NCBI GenBank assembly: GCA_031550435.1
Contig: JAVBOO010000006.1
Coordinates: forward strand, 1 to 37,537
DNA: 37,537 bases
Origin: JAVBOO01 sp031550435
GTDB taxonomy: Bacteria > Bacillota > Clostridia > Lachnospirales > WRAX01
Reading direction: 5' to 3'
A program made the translations under genes and the position numbers. Shown here piece by piece: positions 7,813 through 15,707 of the stretch (within the stretch, counting starts at the first letter, position 1; each line of letters begins with the position of its first letter). The notes under the pieces were generated by a model that was not told where the DNA came from, searched no databases, and was given only the letters and a program-made list of their open reading frames with translations.

Positions 7813-9189
7813 CTATGCCTCGTATTCTATACTGGATGTTTCCGGTGTTCTCGGTTGAATAACTCGCTCCGGGTCCGGCTCGCCGGTCTCACCGACACCC
7901 TGCACCTGCCTGATTCTTGAGAAGCTTCTTCTCCCCTCGTTTAGAAACCGTTCGCTTGCGCTTTGAGTGTTGCCGCTGTCAACGGAAACAGAAATATCAG
8001 CCACGTTGACTCCCTGACGCGTCAAAGTATCCCTGAGATTTTGAAGCCCCGCTTCTATGGCTTCTTTCACTCTTTGGCTCTCCGCGACAAACTGAGCAGT
8101 AACAATGCCGTTCTCTGTAGCTACTTTCATTGTCACATCGCCGAGATGCTCGGGTTTTAGAAGTATCTTAACCTCCGAGATGTTAGACTTTATATCGACT
8201 TTGATTTTTGAGACTATCTGATCGATAACATCTTGGGTGTTGACGGATTTTGCGGCTTCTTTCCGGATTGCGGAACTTTGTATCTTCTGTTCGGTATTTT
8301 GCGTGATTACCGGATTAATATCGGCAAAAGGCAATTTTGAGTCCGTGCTTTGCTCATCGCTCTGTTTTAGTTCCGAGCCGTCAGTCTGAGCTGCTGTTTG
8401 AACGGTGTTTTCGGCTGCTGCCGGAGCCTCCGCGGTTTTAACCTCAGCCGAAGCCTCAAAGGTAACCACGGGCTTAGGCTGTACCGGCAAAGTGTAAACA
8501 GGCTCTCCCGGCTCCGGCGGTACTTCCTTCAAAAGACCCTCGGATATAATCGGCGCAAACTCTTTTAGCGGCAAATCCGGTAATTTAAGCTCAAACTTTA
8601 TGGGTCCTCTCTTGGCCGTAAACTCGTCCAAAACATCTTGAATATCGTTAAGGAGCTTGCTTACCCCGGGCTCTGTCAAAAGCTCGGCGTGCTTATCTTT
8701 TCCGCTGATTTTAAGAACAAAGTCCGCCAGTTTATCGGGTTCGCCCAAATCAGATGGCCTTATGTTCATGGAAGCCAGCAGCGCAGCAAGTTCATCTTCC
8801 GGTATCCCCAGCTCGTTTGAAAGACGCTTGAGGATTTTGGTGTCCAAGCTCTCGCCATCTTTTTCAGCTTTTTGACTGAGCTCTTCCGTTTTATCCGCCG
8901 AGTTTACAGCTTTGTCCTCCGCGGCAGTCTCATCTTCTGCCTTTGTAATTTCAGGGTCTTGGCTGTCCCTATCCTTAATTTGCGCAGGTTTATGCTTTAA
9001 CTCGGAACCCTGTTTTTCGGGTCTTTGCTTTCTTTCGGTTTTACTTACCCGTTCTTCCGAATCGGATTTCGCAGCATTCAGCTTTTTTTCAAAATCATCA
9101 GCTCTCGTATTAGTTTTCACAGAATCGCGAGTTTCTTTACCTGTGACCTTTTGAGCTAAATTCTGCATCAGTAAACCGGTTACTGTCAT
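7813..9189 (-). CDS. fliK: Flagellar hook-length control protein FliK
   Basis: A 458-aa protein with a long, low-complexity, charged and Ala/Glu/Lys/Pro-rich N-terminal part (the molecular ruler region in known FliKs). The C-terminal Flg_hook domain is at about 350-430, with VKILLKPEHLGDVTMKVATE, VTAQFVAESQRVKEAIEAGL and NLRDTLTRQGVNVADISVSV. It measures hook length and switches export specificity in known systems. The start is put at the ATG at 9189 because GGAGGTG lies 7-8 nt upstream; an in-frame ATG eight codons earlier has no ribosome site. It is first gene of the hook operon. The 226 bp upstream holds a shared terminator but no promoter I can place. Confidence 0.9.
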   Translation of the reverse strand: MTVTGLLMQNLAQKVTGKETRDSVKTNTRADDFEKKLNAAKSDSEERVSKTERKQRPEKQGSELKHKPAQIKDRDSQDPEITKAEDETAAEDKAVNSADKTEELSQKAEKDGESLDTKILKRLSNELGIPEDELAALLASMNIRPSDLGEPDKLADFVLKISGKDKHAELLTEPGVSKLLNDIQDVLDEFTAKRGPIKFELKLPDLPLKEFAPIISEGLLKEVPPEPGEPVYTLPVQPKPVVTFEASAEVKTAEAPAAAENTVQTAAQTDGSELKQSDEQSTDSKLPFADINPVITQNTEQKIQSSAIRKEAAKSVNTQDVIDQIVSKIKVDIKSNISEVKILLKPEHLGDVTMKVATENGIVTAQFVAESQRVKEAIEAGLQNLRDTLTRQGVNVADISVSVDSGNTQSASERFLNEGRRSFSRIRQVQGVGETGEPDPERVIQPRTPETSSIEYEA

Positions 9190-9330
9190 TTTTTTCACCT
9201 CCGTAGTATTCATTTTTCAATGTGCGGTCAAGCTCGGTCATTTGCCCTATTCGCTTGACAGTTTTTTTGCACGGCAAATTTTCCATACGTCTTTATATCG
9301 TCAAAAACCGGATTTTCTTTATCTTTGTAA

Positions 9331-9373
9331 CAAAAAAGTATGCCGCATTAACGCACGCATACTTATTTTTTTC
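9331..9373 (-). terminator. Bidirectional intrinsic terminator between MFS gene and fliK
   Basis: The 8-bp stem AAGTATGC / GCATACTT (9336-9343, 9357-9364) is flanked by A6 on the left and ATTTTTTTC on the right, so it can work in both directions. On the minus strand it ends the MFS transporter transcript. Confidence 0.75.
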
Positions 9374-9415
9374 TTTTGTGGCCGGTTTATCCCGGGAAAA
9401 GCTGTAAGTAATCCG

Positions 9416-10717
9416 TTACTTGACCGCATGCTTCCTGCCGAATAATTTCAGCCTCGCTCCGGGATTTTTGCCCCAATAACCACGCAGTATTAGCACCGAG
9501 GCCAAAGCTCTGAGCAGCGCATCCAAAACAAATATATTTTGATACGACGTAATTTTCATCAGTCCGTATGCTATAAAAGGCGTTACCGCGAGGCTTAGAT
9601 TTATAAGCGTGTTGTAAACCGCAATATACACAACGCGGTTCGTGTCGGGAGTGGCTTCAAGCAGACCGTTAAACAGAGCAATCGTTATTCCCGCGCTGAC
9701 AAATCCGCCGTAAACATTTACCGCAACTAAAGACCACATGCCTTTTGCGAATACATATATAACTATGTTAACAGCCATGCAAAACGCTGAGATAGTTAGT
9801 ATTTTTCCGTTACCGTACTTGTTGATTTTTTTGCCCCAAAACGTTGCTCCAAAATATGTTCCGATTCCGCTCGCAAGCGCGATATTCGCGAACCACAGTT
9901 CATCCGCCTTTAACTCGATAACCTGATACGCCCCGATTACGGGCCAGGGAAGCTGCCACGCAAAGTAAAACGCAAGCGTTAAAAATAAAAACTTCCTGTA
10001 AGTCTTATCTCCGAAAACTCCCGCGATTTCTTTAACAGACGGGCGTTTTATTCTGACTACCGGTTTCTCTTTCTCCTTAAACCTGAGGAATGCGACAATT
10101 TCGGCCACTGCAATCAAAAAAGCGAGGGCGAAAAAAATCTGATATGTAACTATGGTCTGTTCGTCCGTTTTCGGGACAAACTTGATTACATAGCCTGTTA
10201 TCAGCGTTATGCCTAGCGTTACAACCTGCCCGAACTTTGTGCGCAGCGATATTGCCGTGGCCCTGATTCTACCGTCGAAATTCTCTCCCAAAAAGCTTTG
10301 AAGCGCGGTCTGCGAAATCGCGTCAGGAAAGTTCATCATACCTATAATTAAAACAAACGCAATCGGCCTGAGCGCCTCATCCAAGAGAGGAACAAGCGCG
10401 AGCACCGGTATCATCAGCCTGGAAATCGCGAAAAACACGGCTGTTACTTTCTTCTTTTTGTTAAAGCCCGCTATAAACGCAGAGCCGGGTATCAGCGCGA
10501 ATATCGCGACAAAAGCTGGCAATGAATTATACAACGAAATGTGGAATTCCGTACCGCCTACGCGTTCCAAAAACTTCAGCGCAAATGGCTTATACATGTT
10601 GATAACAACATCATACAGAAGCGCGTATACAATATAATTAAGTATATTTGTGTCGGCTCGCTTAAGCTGTTTCACAGAATATCCGAGCCTTTTGAATAAT
10701 TCGTTAAGCCGATGCAC
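9416..10717 (-). CDS. MFS-type membrane transporter
   Basis: A 433-aa polytopic protein with about 12 hydrophobic segments and a basic central loop after helix six (RFKEKEKPVVRIKRPSVKEI, about 213-232), the layout of the major facilitator superfamily. The start is GTG, with GGAGAG 6 nt upstream. The cytoplasmic N-terminus is basic. No substrate can be read from the sequence. It is a single gene, bounded downstream by the bidirectional terminator and upstream by a 349-bp gap full of repeats. Confidence 0.75.
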   Translation of the reverse strand: MHRLNELFKRLGYSVKQLKRADTNILNYIVYALLYDVVINMYKPFALKFLERVGGTEFHISLYNSLPAFVAIFALIPGSAFIAGFNKKKKVTAVFFAISRLMIPVLALVPLLDEALRPIAFVLIIGMMNFPDAISQTALQSFLGENFDGRIRATAISLRTKFGQVVTLGITLITGYVIKFVPKTDEQTIVTYQIFFALAFLIAVAEIVAFLRFKEKEKPVVRIKRPSVKEIAGVFGDKTYRKFLFLTLAFYFAWQLPWPVIGAYQVIELKADELWFANIALASGIGTYFGATFWGKKINKYGNGKILTISAFCMAVNIVIYVFAKGMWSLVAVNVYGGFVSAGITIALFNGLLEATPDTNRVVYIAVYNTLINLSLAVTPFIAYGLMKITSYQNIFVLDALLRALASVLILRGYWGKNPGARLKLFGRKHAVK

Positions 10718-10740
10718 AGGTCACTCTCCGCTAATTTTTA

Positions 10741-10775
10741 TATGAGTTATTACTTCGGCAACAAAATGTGGCGAG
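10741..10775. repeat. R2-family fragment
   Basis: TTATTACTTCGGCAACAAAA matches the core of R2 copies at 2626 and 17027. Only a fragment is present. Confidence 0.5.
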
Positions 10776-10824
10776 TGAAGCTAAAAACGACTAAACAAGC
10801 AAGCTTGTTTTGACGGTTCCAACT

Positions 10825-10932
10825 TTATTGAGGCGACACTTAAACCATTCGCTAAAAATATCGCCTCAATCCCCCTTAGGCCGCAGAACCTGAATAAGGG
10901 GGTGATTAAACCGCATGGTTTAATCCGGGATC
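10825..10932. repeat. R5: dispersed repeat, copy 1
   Basis: Contains ATTGAGGCGAC, a GGGGG-ended inverted pair (CCCCCTTAGGCCGCAGAACC ... AAGGGGG) and GATTAAACCGCATGGTTTAATC. The reverse complement aligns along its length with 17775-17880. Confidence 0.65.
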
Positions 10933-10948
10933 AATATTCACTATAAGG

Positions 10949-11065
10949 GCATGTTGAATAATTGCCTAGCGGCTTTCCCTTTAAAATGGAAAATCACCAT
11001 TTTCCAAGGGAGAGCGCCGCTCGCTCAGACCAATTCTTAGTCTTCATACGCAATTTTCAACACTT
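10949..11065. repeat. R4: inverted-terminal repeat element (MITE-like), copy 1
   Basis: Begins CATGTTGAATAATTGCCT and ends GCAATTTTCAACACTT, so its ends are inverted repeats (GTTGAA...TTCAAC). An internal hairpin AAAATGG...CCATTTT and AGAGCGCCGCTCGCTC are shared with the copy at 29698-29815. It directly abuts the stop codon of the HAD gene. Confidence 0.75.
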
Positions 11066-11066
11066 C

Positions 11067-11870
11067 CTATAAAACATATTTTCTCAGCGCTTCGGATACC
11101 GCGTCATTATCGCTGTCATTGTCCGTAACAAAATGCGCGTATTTCTTTACTTCGCTGTCCGCGTTTTTTGGGCAGACAGCAACTCCGGCGAGCTCGAGCA
11201 TGCTTATATCGTTAAAGCTGTCACCCATTGCGAAAGTCTCTTCAAGATTGACGTTATACGCTTTAGCCAGATAGCGCAGAGCGTTTCCTTTTGTCGCTTC
11301 CGCAGGGGTAAACTCAAGCATATTCTCGCTTGAAAAAAACATATTAATGCCTTCGGGCTTTCTGGTGTTCATAAGCTCGGAGATGCCCAAAAGCACAGAA
11401 TTTTCTGTCATAACAAGAACTTTGTATATGTCAGATTCCAGAGCAGTCTCAAACGAATCGACTAGTTTCGGAACAAGACCGGTCACTTTTGTATAATAAT
11501 CCGAGAATATGCTTTCTTTCTCGATAACAGATCTTACAGGCGTGTCATAAATCCTGATAAAATCCGCAGCCTCGGGAATCTTCTTTAGCTCCCTCAAAAT
11601 ATGCAGCCCGTCGGAAAGACGCATTCTGTGCTCCTTCACCAACTCTCCGCCGAAATATATACAGCCCCCGTTCATTCCGGAGGTGTAACCCTGAGTCATG
11701 CCAAGCCTTTCGCGAAAGTCACTCAAAGTCGAAATGGCCCTGCCCGTCGATAAAACCACGTCTATACCTTTTCTTCTGACCTCTTTTATTGTTTCAACCG
11801 TGCTTTCCGGTAATTGCTTGTCGAAGGTAAGCAGGGTTCCGTCCAAATCCAACACAACTAATTTTATCAT
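11067..11870 (-). CDS. HAD-superfamily phosphatase, Cof type
   Basis: A 267-aa cytoplasmic phosphatase of the Cof/YbjI-like class IIB HAD family. The nucleophile motif DLDGTLL is at residues 8-14 (Asp8, Asp10), the Ser/Thr motif is STGRA near 40, and the final acid motif MGDSFNDISML is near 213-223. The ATG at 11870 has CGGAG 7 nt upstream. A much longer reading frame exists but its extra 52 codons come from the antisense of the TPP riboswitch. Such enzymes hydrolyse sugar phosphates, FMN or thiamine phosphates. The divergent neighbour thiT makes a thiamine-related substrate possible, but that is inference only. Confidence 0.85.
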   Translation of the reverse strand: MIKLVVLDLDGTLLTFDKQLPESTVETIKEVRRKGIDVVLSTGRAISTLSDFRERLGMTQGYTSGMNGGCIYFGGELVKEHRMRLSDGLHILRELKKIPEAADFIRIYDTPVRSVIEKESIFSDYYTKVTGLVPKLVDSFETALESDIYKVLVMTENSVLLGISELMNTRKPEGINMFFSSENMLEFTPAEATKGNALRYLAKAYNVNLEETFAMGDSFNDISMLELAGVAVCPKNADSEVKKYAHFVTDNDSDNDAVSEALRKYVL

Positions 11871-11892
11871 AAATAATCTCCGTTTATATTTG

Positions 11893-11921
11893 TTGACAAC
11901 AAATTTAGCTTCGGTTATAAT
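11893..11921 (+). promoter_or_regulatory. Sigma-A promoter for the TPP riboswitch and thiT
   Basis: TTGACA at 11893-11898 and TATAAT at 11916-11921 are both consensus, with a 17-bp spacer. Transcription would start about 8 bp downstream, at the front of the aptamer. Confidence 0.9.
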
Positions 11922-11929
11922 TCGTCTGT

Positions 11930-12008
11930 ACGTAGGGGTGCTGCAACACGCGGCTGAGAAAAACCCTTTGTACCTGATCCGGATAATGCCGGCGAAGGGA
12001 ACGAACAC
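11930..12008 (+). ncRNA. TPP riboswitch (THI element)
   Basis: The conserved thi-box elements are in order: AGGGGTGC, GGCTGAGA, ACCCTTTG, ACCTGATCCGGATAATGCCG and GCGAAGGGAA. The aptamer ends about 35 nt before the AAGGAGG ribosome site of thiT. There is no clear terminator in that space, so control is more likely at translation initiation. Confidence 0.95.
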
Positions 12009-12055
12009 CGAAATCATCCTCCGCAAGGTATTATACCAAAAAGGAGGTTATTTTT

Positions 12056-12685
12056 TTGGAAACAATCGAAAGCTTTGTTTATTCAACCGGCGGAAAAGTT
12101 GCCGTCGGGGCTTTGGCCGCTGTGCTGTTCCTTGCTTTAATCGGGATCTTGCACAAAAAAGCGAGCACAAGGGTATTAGTCTGTTCGGCAATGCTCATAG
12201 CGCTTGCAACCGCTCTTTCCTTCGTTGGTTATTCTTTCCCTTTCGGAGGCAGCATAACGCTTTTTTCAATGTTCTTTATTATTCTTTCCGGACTTTGGTT
12301 CGGTCTGCCGACCGGCCTTGTGGTCGGTTTGACCTATGGCTTATTGCAATTCGCGATAAAACCATATTTTTACCATCCGATTCAAGTATTCTTTGATTAT
12401 ATTCTGGCATTTGGCGCTCTCGGCCTGTCAGGCTTGTTCAAAGATAAAAAACACGGCATGTACAGCGGTATTATCGTTGCAATGCTTGGAAGGCTTTTGT
12501 TTTCGTCAATATCGGGCTACGTATTCTTCGCGGAAAACACATGGGATGGCTGGGACCCTATATTGTACACCATAGTATACAACGGCGGGTACATAGTGCC
12601 CGAAATGATTATAACACTTGCGCTTGTGTCTCTTCCTCAAATGCGGCACGCGCTCGAAAAAGTTAAAACTCTGGTTTCCGAATAG
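12056..12685 (+). CDS. thiT: Thiamine-specific ECF transporter S component ThiT
   Basis: A 209-aa membrane protein with six hydrophobic segments that binds thiamine and works with a shared EcfA/A'/T module, not encoded here. The family signature is present: SFPFGGSITLFSMFFIILSG, then WFGLPTGLVVGLTYGLLQF and HPIQVFFDY. The start is TTG, 8 nt after a strong AAGGAGG. It lies directly under the TPP riboswitch, which confirms the thiamine assignment. An extra N-terminal hydrophobic helix (about 13-31) precedes the core. Transcription probably ends at the hairpin at 12723. Confidence 0.93.
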   Translation: METIESFVYSTGGKVAVGALAAVLFLALIGILHKKASTRVLVCSAMLIALATALSFVGYSFPFGGSITLFSMFFIILSGLWFGLPTGLVVGLTYGLLQFAIKPYFYHPIQVFFDYILAFGALGLSGLFKDKKHGMYSGIIVAMLGRLLFSSISGYVFFAENTWDGWDPILYTIVYNGGYIVPEMIITLALVSLPQMRHALEKVKTLVSE

Positions 12686-12701
12686 CCTGAAACCGTTTAG
12701 T

Positions 12702-12722
12702 GGCATGTTGAAAAATCGCCTT
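12702..12722. repeat. R4 fragment (left end)
   Basis: GCATGTTGAAAAATCGCCTT matches the left end of the R4 element at 29699-29718. The right end is missing and a terminator-like hairpin follows. Confidence 0.6.
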
Positions 12723-12763
12723 GCGGGTCCGGGAGCTTTTAGCTTCCACGGGACCCGCTTTAT
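12723..12763 (+). terminator. Putative terminator of thiT
   Basis: The outer stem GCGGGTCC / GGACCCGC (12723-12730, 12751-12758) with inner GGAGC / GCTTCC is followed by TTTATATTGTT. The T-run is short, so strength is uncertain. Confidence 0.6.
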
Positions 12764-12765
12764 AT

Positions 12766-12781
12766 TGTTCCACGTGGAACA
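12766..12781. promoter_or_regulatory. parS centromere site 1
   Basis: The perfect 16-bp palindrome TGTTCCACGTGGAACA differs in one base from the Bacillus parS site. It lies 40 bp beyond the parB stop. An identical copy is at 14678. Confidence 0.93.
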
Positions 12782-12820
12782 ACGTAAAATTCGTAAACCA
12801 TTAATGGTTCCCTGAAAACA

Positions 12821-13666
12821 TCACTTACTTATTATGTATAACAACCTGTCCAAATCAGATGCCGAATAATATTCGATCTCAATTTTACCCTTGCGTTTGC
12901 CGTGTTTTATGTTAACCTTTGTACCGAGAGCACTCGCAAGCTTATCTTCAAAATCTTTAAATCCCGTTTCCGAATCTTTTGGTTTTTTATCTTTCTTTTG
13001 TTTTGATGACGCGGCGAGCAGCTCTTCGGTCTGTCTTACGGAAAGCTCGTTCTCGATCACAACTTCAGCAAGTTCAAACTGAACATCCGACTCACCGACT
13101 CCGAGCAATACCTTCGCATGACCCGTACTGAGTCTGCCTTCTTGAAGGAATTTTTGGACTCTTTTATCGAGCCCGAGCAGTCTGAGAGAATTTGCGACTG
13201 CCGGCCTGCTCTTGCCGACTCTCTCGGCAACATCCTCTTGCGTCAAGGAAAATTCGTCCATAAGCTTCTTAAAGCACATTGCTTCTTCAAGCGCGTTTAA
13301 ATCCTTGCGTTGCAAGTTTTCGACCAGAGCAAGCTGCAAAACATCCAAATCACTCAGCTCTCTCACTATAACAGGCACGGTTTTAAGCTTCGCGAGCCTT
13401 GCGGCCCTATAACGGCGCTCTCCGGCAACGATTTTATAGTAACCGTCTTCCATCTTTGTAACGATAATCGGCTGCAAAATCCCGTGAGTTTTAACGGACT
13501 CTGCAAGCTCGTCAAGACTCTCCGCGTCAAAACTTTTGCGCGGCTGGTCTTTGTTCGGCTCTAACGCGTTAATATCCACTTCGGACAGACCGTTTTTATC
13601 CCTGTCCTCCTGCTCGGAAAATATCGCGTCGAGACCCCTTCCAAGGCCCCTCTTTTGTGCGGACAT
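12821..13666 (-). CDS. parB: Chromosome-partitioning protein ParB (Spo0J)
   Basis: A 281-aa CTP-dependent DNA clamp that loads at parS and recruits ParA and SMC. Seen in order: the N-terminal ParA-contact stretch KRGLGRGLDAIF (5-16), the ParB/Srx nucleotide-binding domain with GERRYRA (82-88), ALVENLQRKDLN (113-124), the HTH LTQEDVAERVGKSRPAVANS (141-160), and a C-terminal dimer domain ending in EYYSASDLDRLLYIISK. The ATG at 13666 is preceded by AAGGAG at 7 nt, and only 4 bp separate it from the parA stop. Two parS sites flank the operon. The spacer 228-245 is Lys-rich. Confidence 0.97.
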   Translation of the reverse strand: MSAQKRGLGRGLDAIFSEQEDRDKNGLSEVDINALEPNKDQPRKSFDAESLDELAESVKTHGILQPIIVTKMEDGYYKIVAGERRYRAARLAKLKTVPVIVRELSDLDVLQLALVENLQRKDLNALEEAMCFKKLMDEFSLTQEDVAERVGKSRPAVANSLRLLGLDKRVQKFLQEGRLSTGHAKVLLGVGESDVQFELAEVVIENELSVRQTEELLAASSKQKKDKKPKDSETGFKDFEDKLASALGTKVNIKHGKRKGKIEIEYYSASDLDRLLYIISK

Positions 13667-13670
13667 GACA

Positions 13671-14432
13671 TTACTCCTTTTCAATAACTTCTCGCGCAAG
13701 CATATCATAAGCTTCCGAGCCTTTCGATTTAGGGTCGTAAAGGCATATCGGCAACCCGTGCGAAGGTGCTTCGCTCAAGCGTACATTTCTCGGAACTATC
13801 GTACGATAAACATTTTTTGAAAGATGGCGTTTAACCTCGTCCACGACCTGCAAGGAAAGATTTGTTCTCGAATCATACATCGTGAAAACAACGCCCTCAA
13901 TTTCCAGCTCGGGATTAAGCTTTTTCTTAACCAAGTCTATGGTGTGCAGCAATTTTGTCAGCCCTTCAAGAGCGTAATACTCGCACTGGAGAGGCACAAG
14001 CACCGTATTTGAAGCCGTCAGCGAATTAACTGTCAGCATATTTAAAGACGGAGGGCAGTCTATCAGCACAAAATCATATTCGTCCTTTAAAGTCTCTGTT
14101 ATCGCCTTGAGCTTTTTTTCTCTGTTTTCAACACCGATAAGCTCGATTTCAAGCCCGGCAAGCTCTATATCGGTCGGCAAAAGTTTAAGGCCCTTAACGC
14201 AGGTCTTAAAAATCGCATCTTTAACGTCACACTCGTCGAGCAAAACATTGTAGAGCGTTTTATCTCTTTTGGACAGCTTTATGCCCAAACCGGTCGTTGT
14301 GTTTCCCTGCGGGTCGGCATCTATGACAAGTACCCTCTCTCCGAGCTGGGCAAGAGCCGCCGAAAGGTTTATGCTCGTAGTCGTCTTCCCGACTCCGCCT
14401 TTTTGATTTGCAATAGCAATAACTCTCTTCAT
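13671..14432 (-). CDS. parA: Chromosome-partitioning ATPase ParA (Soj)
   Basis: A 253-aa ParA/MinD-type ATPase that dimerises on DNA with ATP and moves ParB-parS complexes; in Bacillus it also controls DnaA. The deviant Walker A KGGVGKTTTS is at 11-20, switch I VIDADPQGN at 37-45, and Walker B FVLIDCPPSL near 116-125. It lacks the extra N-terminal DNA-binding domain of plasmid ParA, consistent with chromosomal Soj. It is first of the two-gene operon. The 282 bp upstream hold a parS site and the terminator of the neighbouring gene. Confidence 0.97.
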   Translation of the reverse strand: MKRVIAIANQKGGVGKTTTSINLSAALAQLGERVLVIDADPQGNTTTGLGIKLSKRDKTLYNVLLDECDVKDAIFKTCVKGLKLLPTDIELAGLEIELIGVENREKKLKAITETLKDEYDFVLIDCPPSLNMLTVNSLTASNTVLVPLQCEYYALEGLTKLLHTIDLVKKKLNPELEIEGVVFTMYDSRTNLSLQVVDEVKRHLSKNVYRTIVPRNVRLSEAPSHGLPICLYDPKSKGSEAYDMLAREVIEKE

Positions 14433-14639
14433 CTTATTCCTCGCGCTATGCCGTGAGGCAAAATATTGTTTGATCCGTGCGGTTGCTGAATTAATCCATA
14501 TTAAGATTACCGGCGTAATAGTAGCTTGTTAGGCACGGAAACTTCAAACTCTTAAAAAGAATTATAACACACTAAGGAAAAAAGTTAAACAACAAATCAG
14601 GCTAGGTACGTATCGAACATATAAAAAATTCAAGAAAAA

Positions 14640-14670
14640 CGCGGGTGACAGCACAAGCTGTCACCCGCAG
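14640..14670 (-). terminator. Terminator of the B-box membrane protein gene
   Basis: The perfect 12-bp stem GCGGGTGACAGC / GCTGTCACCCGC (14641-14652, 14657-14668) is followed on the minus strand by GTTTTTCTTG. It lies just beyond the parS site. Confidence 0.85.
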
Positions 14671-14677
14671 GAGGATT

Positions 14678-14693
14678 TGTTCCACGTGGAACA
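14678..14693. promoter_or_regulatory. parS centromere site 2
   Basis: TGTTCCACGTGGAACA, identical to the site at 12766. It sits between the stop codon and the terminator hairpin of the upstream gene, 246 bp before parA. Confidence 0.93.
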
Positions 14694-14714
14694 ATTATTC
14701 ATTGTCATAAATAT

Positions 14715-15443
14715 TTACTTGTTTTGATTCTCGCCGTCGTTTCTTTTGTCTATGAAATCTTCGTCCTCTGTCGCGCGATCTCCCCTTCTCCGACCCGTCC
14801 TACCGGAAAAAGCGTACTTCCAAACGAAGTAAATTCCTATCCCCATGAACAACGGCCCGACGAAAGAGTTAAACCGTGTAAACGGAAAAATACTGTATAA
14901 CATATTGCCGATGAAATTTCCGAAGAAAAGAAATACTACAATCGCGAACACTACAGGATGACGGCCAATACCGTTCCAAACGCCCTGCAAATCGTCTTTC
15001 ACCGTTTCACCGCGTAATATCATTCTCTTTATATTGTTTGTGTCAAATATTGAAAGTATCCACAAAATTGGAATCATGAATCCGAAAATACTGCCTCCAA
15101 AAAAACCGGATGCAAGATAGCAGCAGAGAAAGAATGAGCACATAAACAGCAGTCCTCTGCGCATAAGCCCCAAATACATGTGTCCCGCTCCCGGCAAAAT
15201 AAACGAAAGCAAAGATGCAAGTCCGGGCGAAAACATCGGCTTACGGTAATAATACTCTTCTTCTCGCCCTCTTGCACTTCTACCGGTACCGGTGTGCTCC
15301 CTGCCGGAGCGGAGCAACTTTTCGACGCAATGTTTGCAAACTGTCCTTGATGACACGTTCACAGCGCAGCCTTCGCAAATTAACGCTCCGCATTCCGAAC
15401 ATGCGGCAACAGCGTCTCTGTCATTATGAAATGCACACGACAT
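14715..15443 (-). CDS. B-box-like zinc-binding membrane protein of unknown function
   Basis: A 242-aa protein. Residues 1-45 contain a Cys/His cluster (CAFHNDRDAVAACSECG, CEGC, CKHC) like a bacterial B-box zinc finger. A basic linker with an EEEYYY stretch follows, then four to five hydrophobic segments (about 70-215) that include PGAGHMYLGLMRRG, as in TM2-type proteins. The C-terminus is charged and hydrophilic. The layout of cytoplasmic zinc ribbon plus TM2-like helices is common in Clostridia but has no assigned role. The ATG follows AGGAGA at 9 nt. It has its own terminator, so it is not in the parAB operon. Confidence 0.75.
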   Translation of the reverse strand: MSCAFHNDRDAVAACSECGALICEGCAVNVSSRTVCKHCVEKLLRSGREHTGTGRSARGREEEYYYRKPMFSPGLASLLSFILPGAGHMYLGLMRRGLLFMCSFFLCCYLASGFFGGSIFGFMIPILWILSIFDTNNIKRMILRGETVKDDLQGVWNGIGRHPVVFAIVVFLFFGNFIGNMLYSIFPFTRFNSFVGPLFMGIGIYFVWKYAFSGRTGRRRGDRATEDEDFIDKRNDGENQNK

Positions 15444-15504
15444 ATTTATCTTCTCCTCACGAAACTTTTTGATATTACTTGCTTAAGACCGTTGCATTAA
15501 GCAC

Positions 15505-15572
15505 TATTACTTCGGTACGAGTAACCGCGTAAGTTTTTTATGCGGTATCTAACTTCCGCGGTAATATCTTTA
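15505..15572. repeat. R2-family copy
   Basis: TTACTTCGGTACGAGTAACC GCGTAAG and ACTTCCGCGGTAATAT match the first hairpin of the R2 unit. It lies in the 264-bp divergent gap between two genes. Confidence 0.7.
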
Positions 15573-15707
15573 ACTTGCTATAAACCAATATACGGCCCGA
15601 TATAATAAAAGTATGCAGAAATTAGTGCACATATCTGCCAAGTTATTTTGTAACTTGAACTCCACGGACTGAATAAGATACAGGATAACCAGTAAGGCGG
15701 TGTCCAA

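Noticed and set aside
11871..12026. N-terminal extension of the HAD phosphatase
   Set aside because: The extra codons are antisense to the TPP riboswitch, and the internal ATG has a good ribosome site.
15573..15707. Possible manganese (yybP-ykoY) riboswitch before the YtaF/MntP gene
   Set aside because: The conserved elements of that class are not present in the leader.
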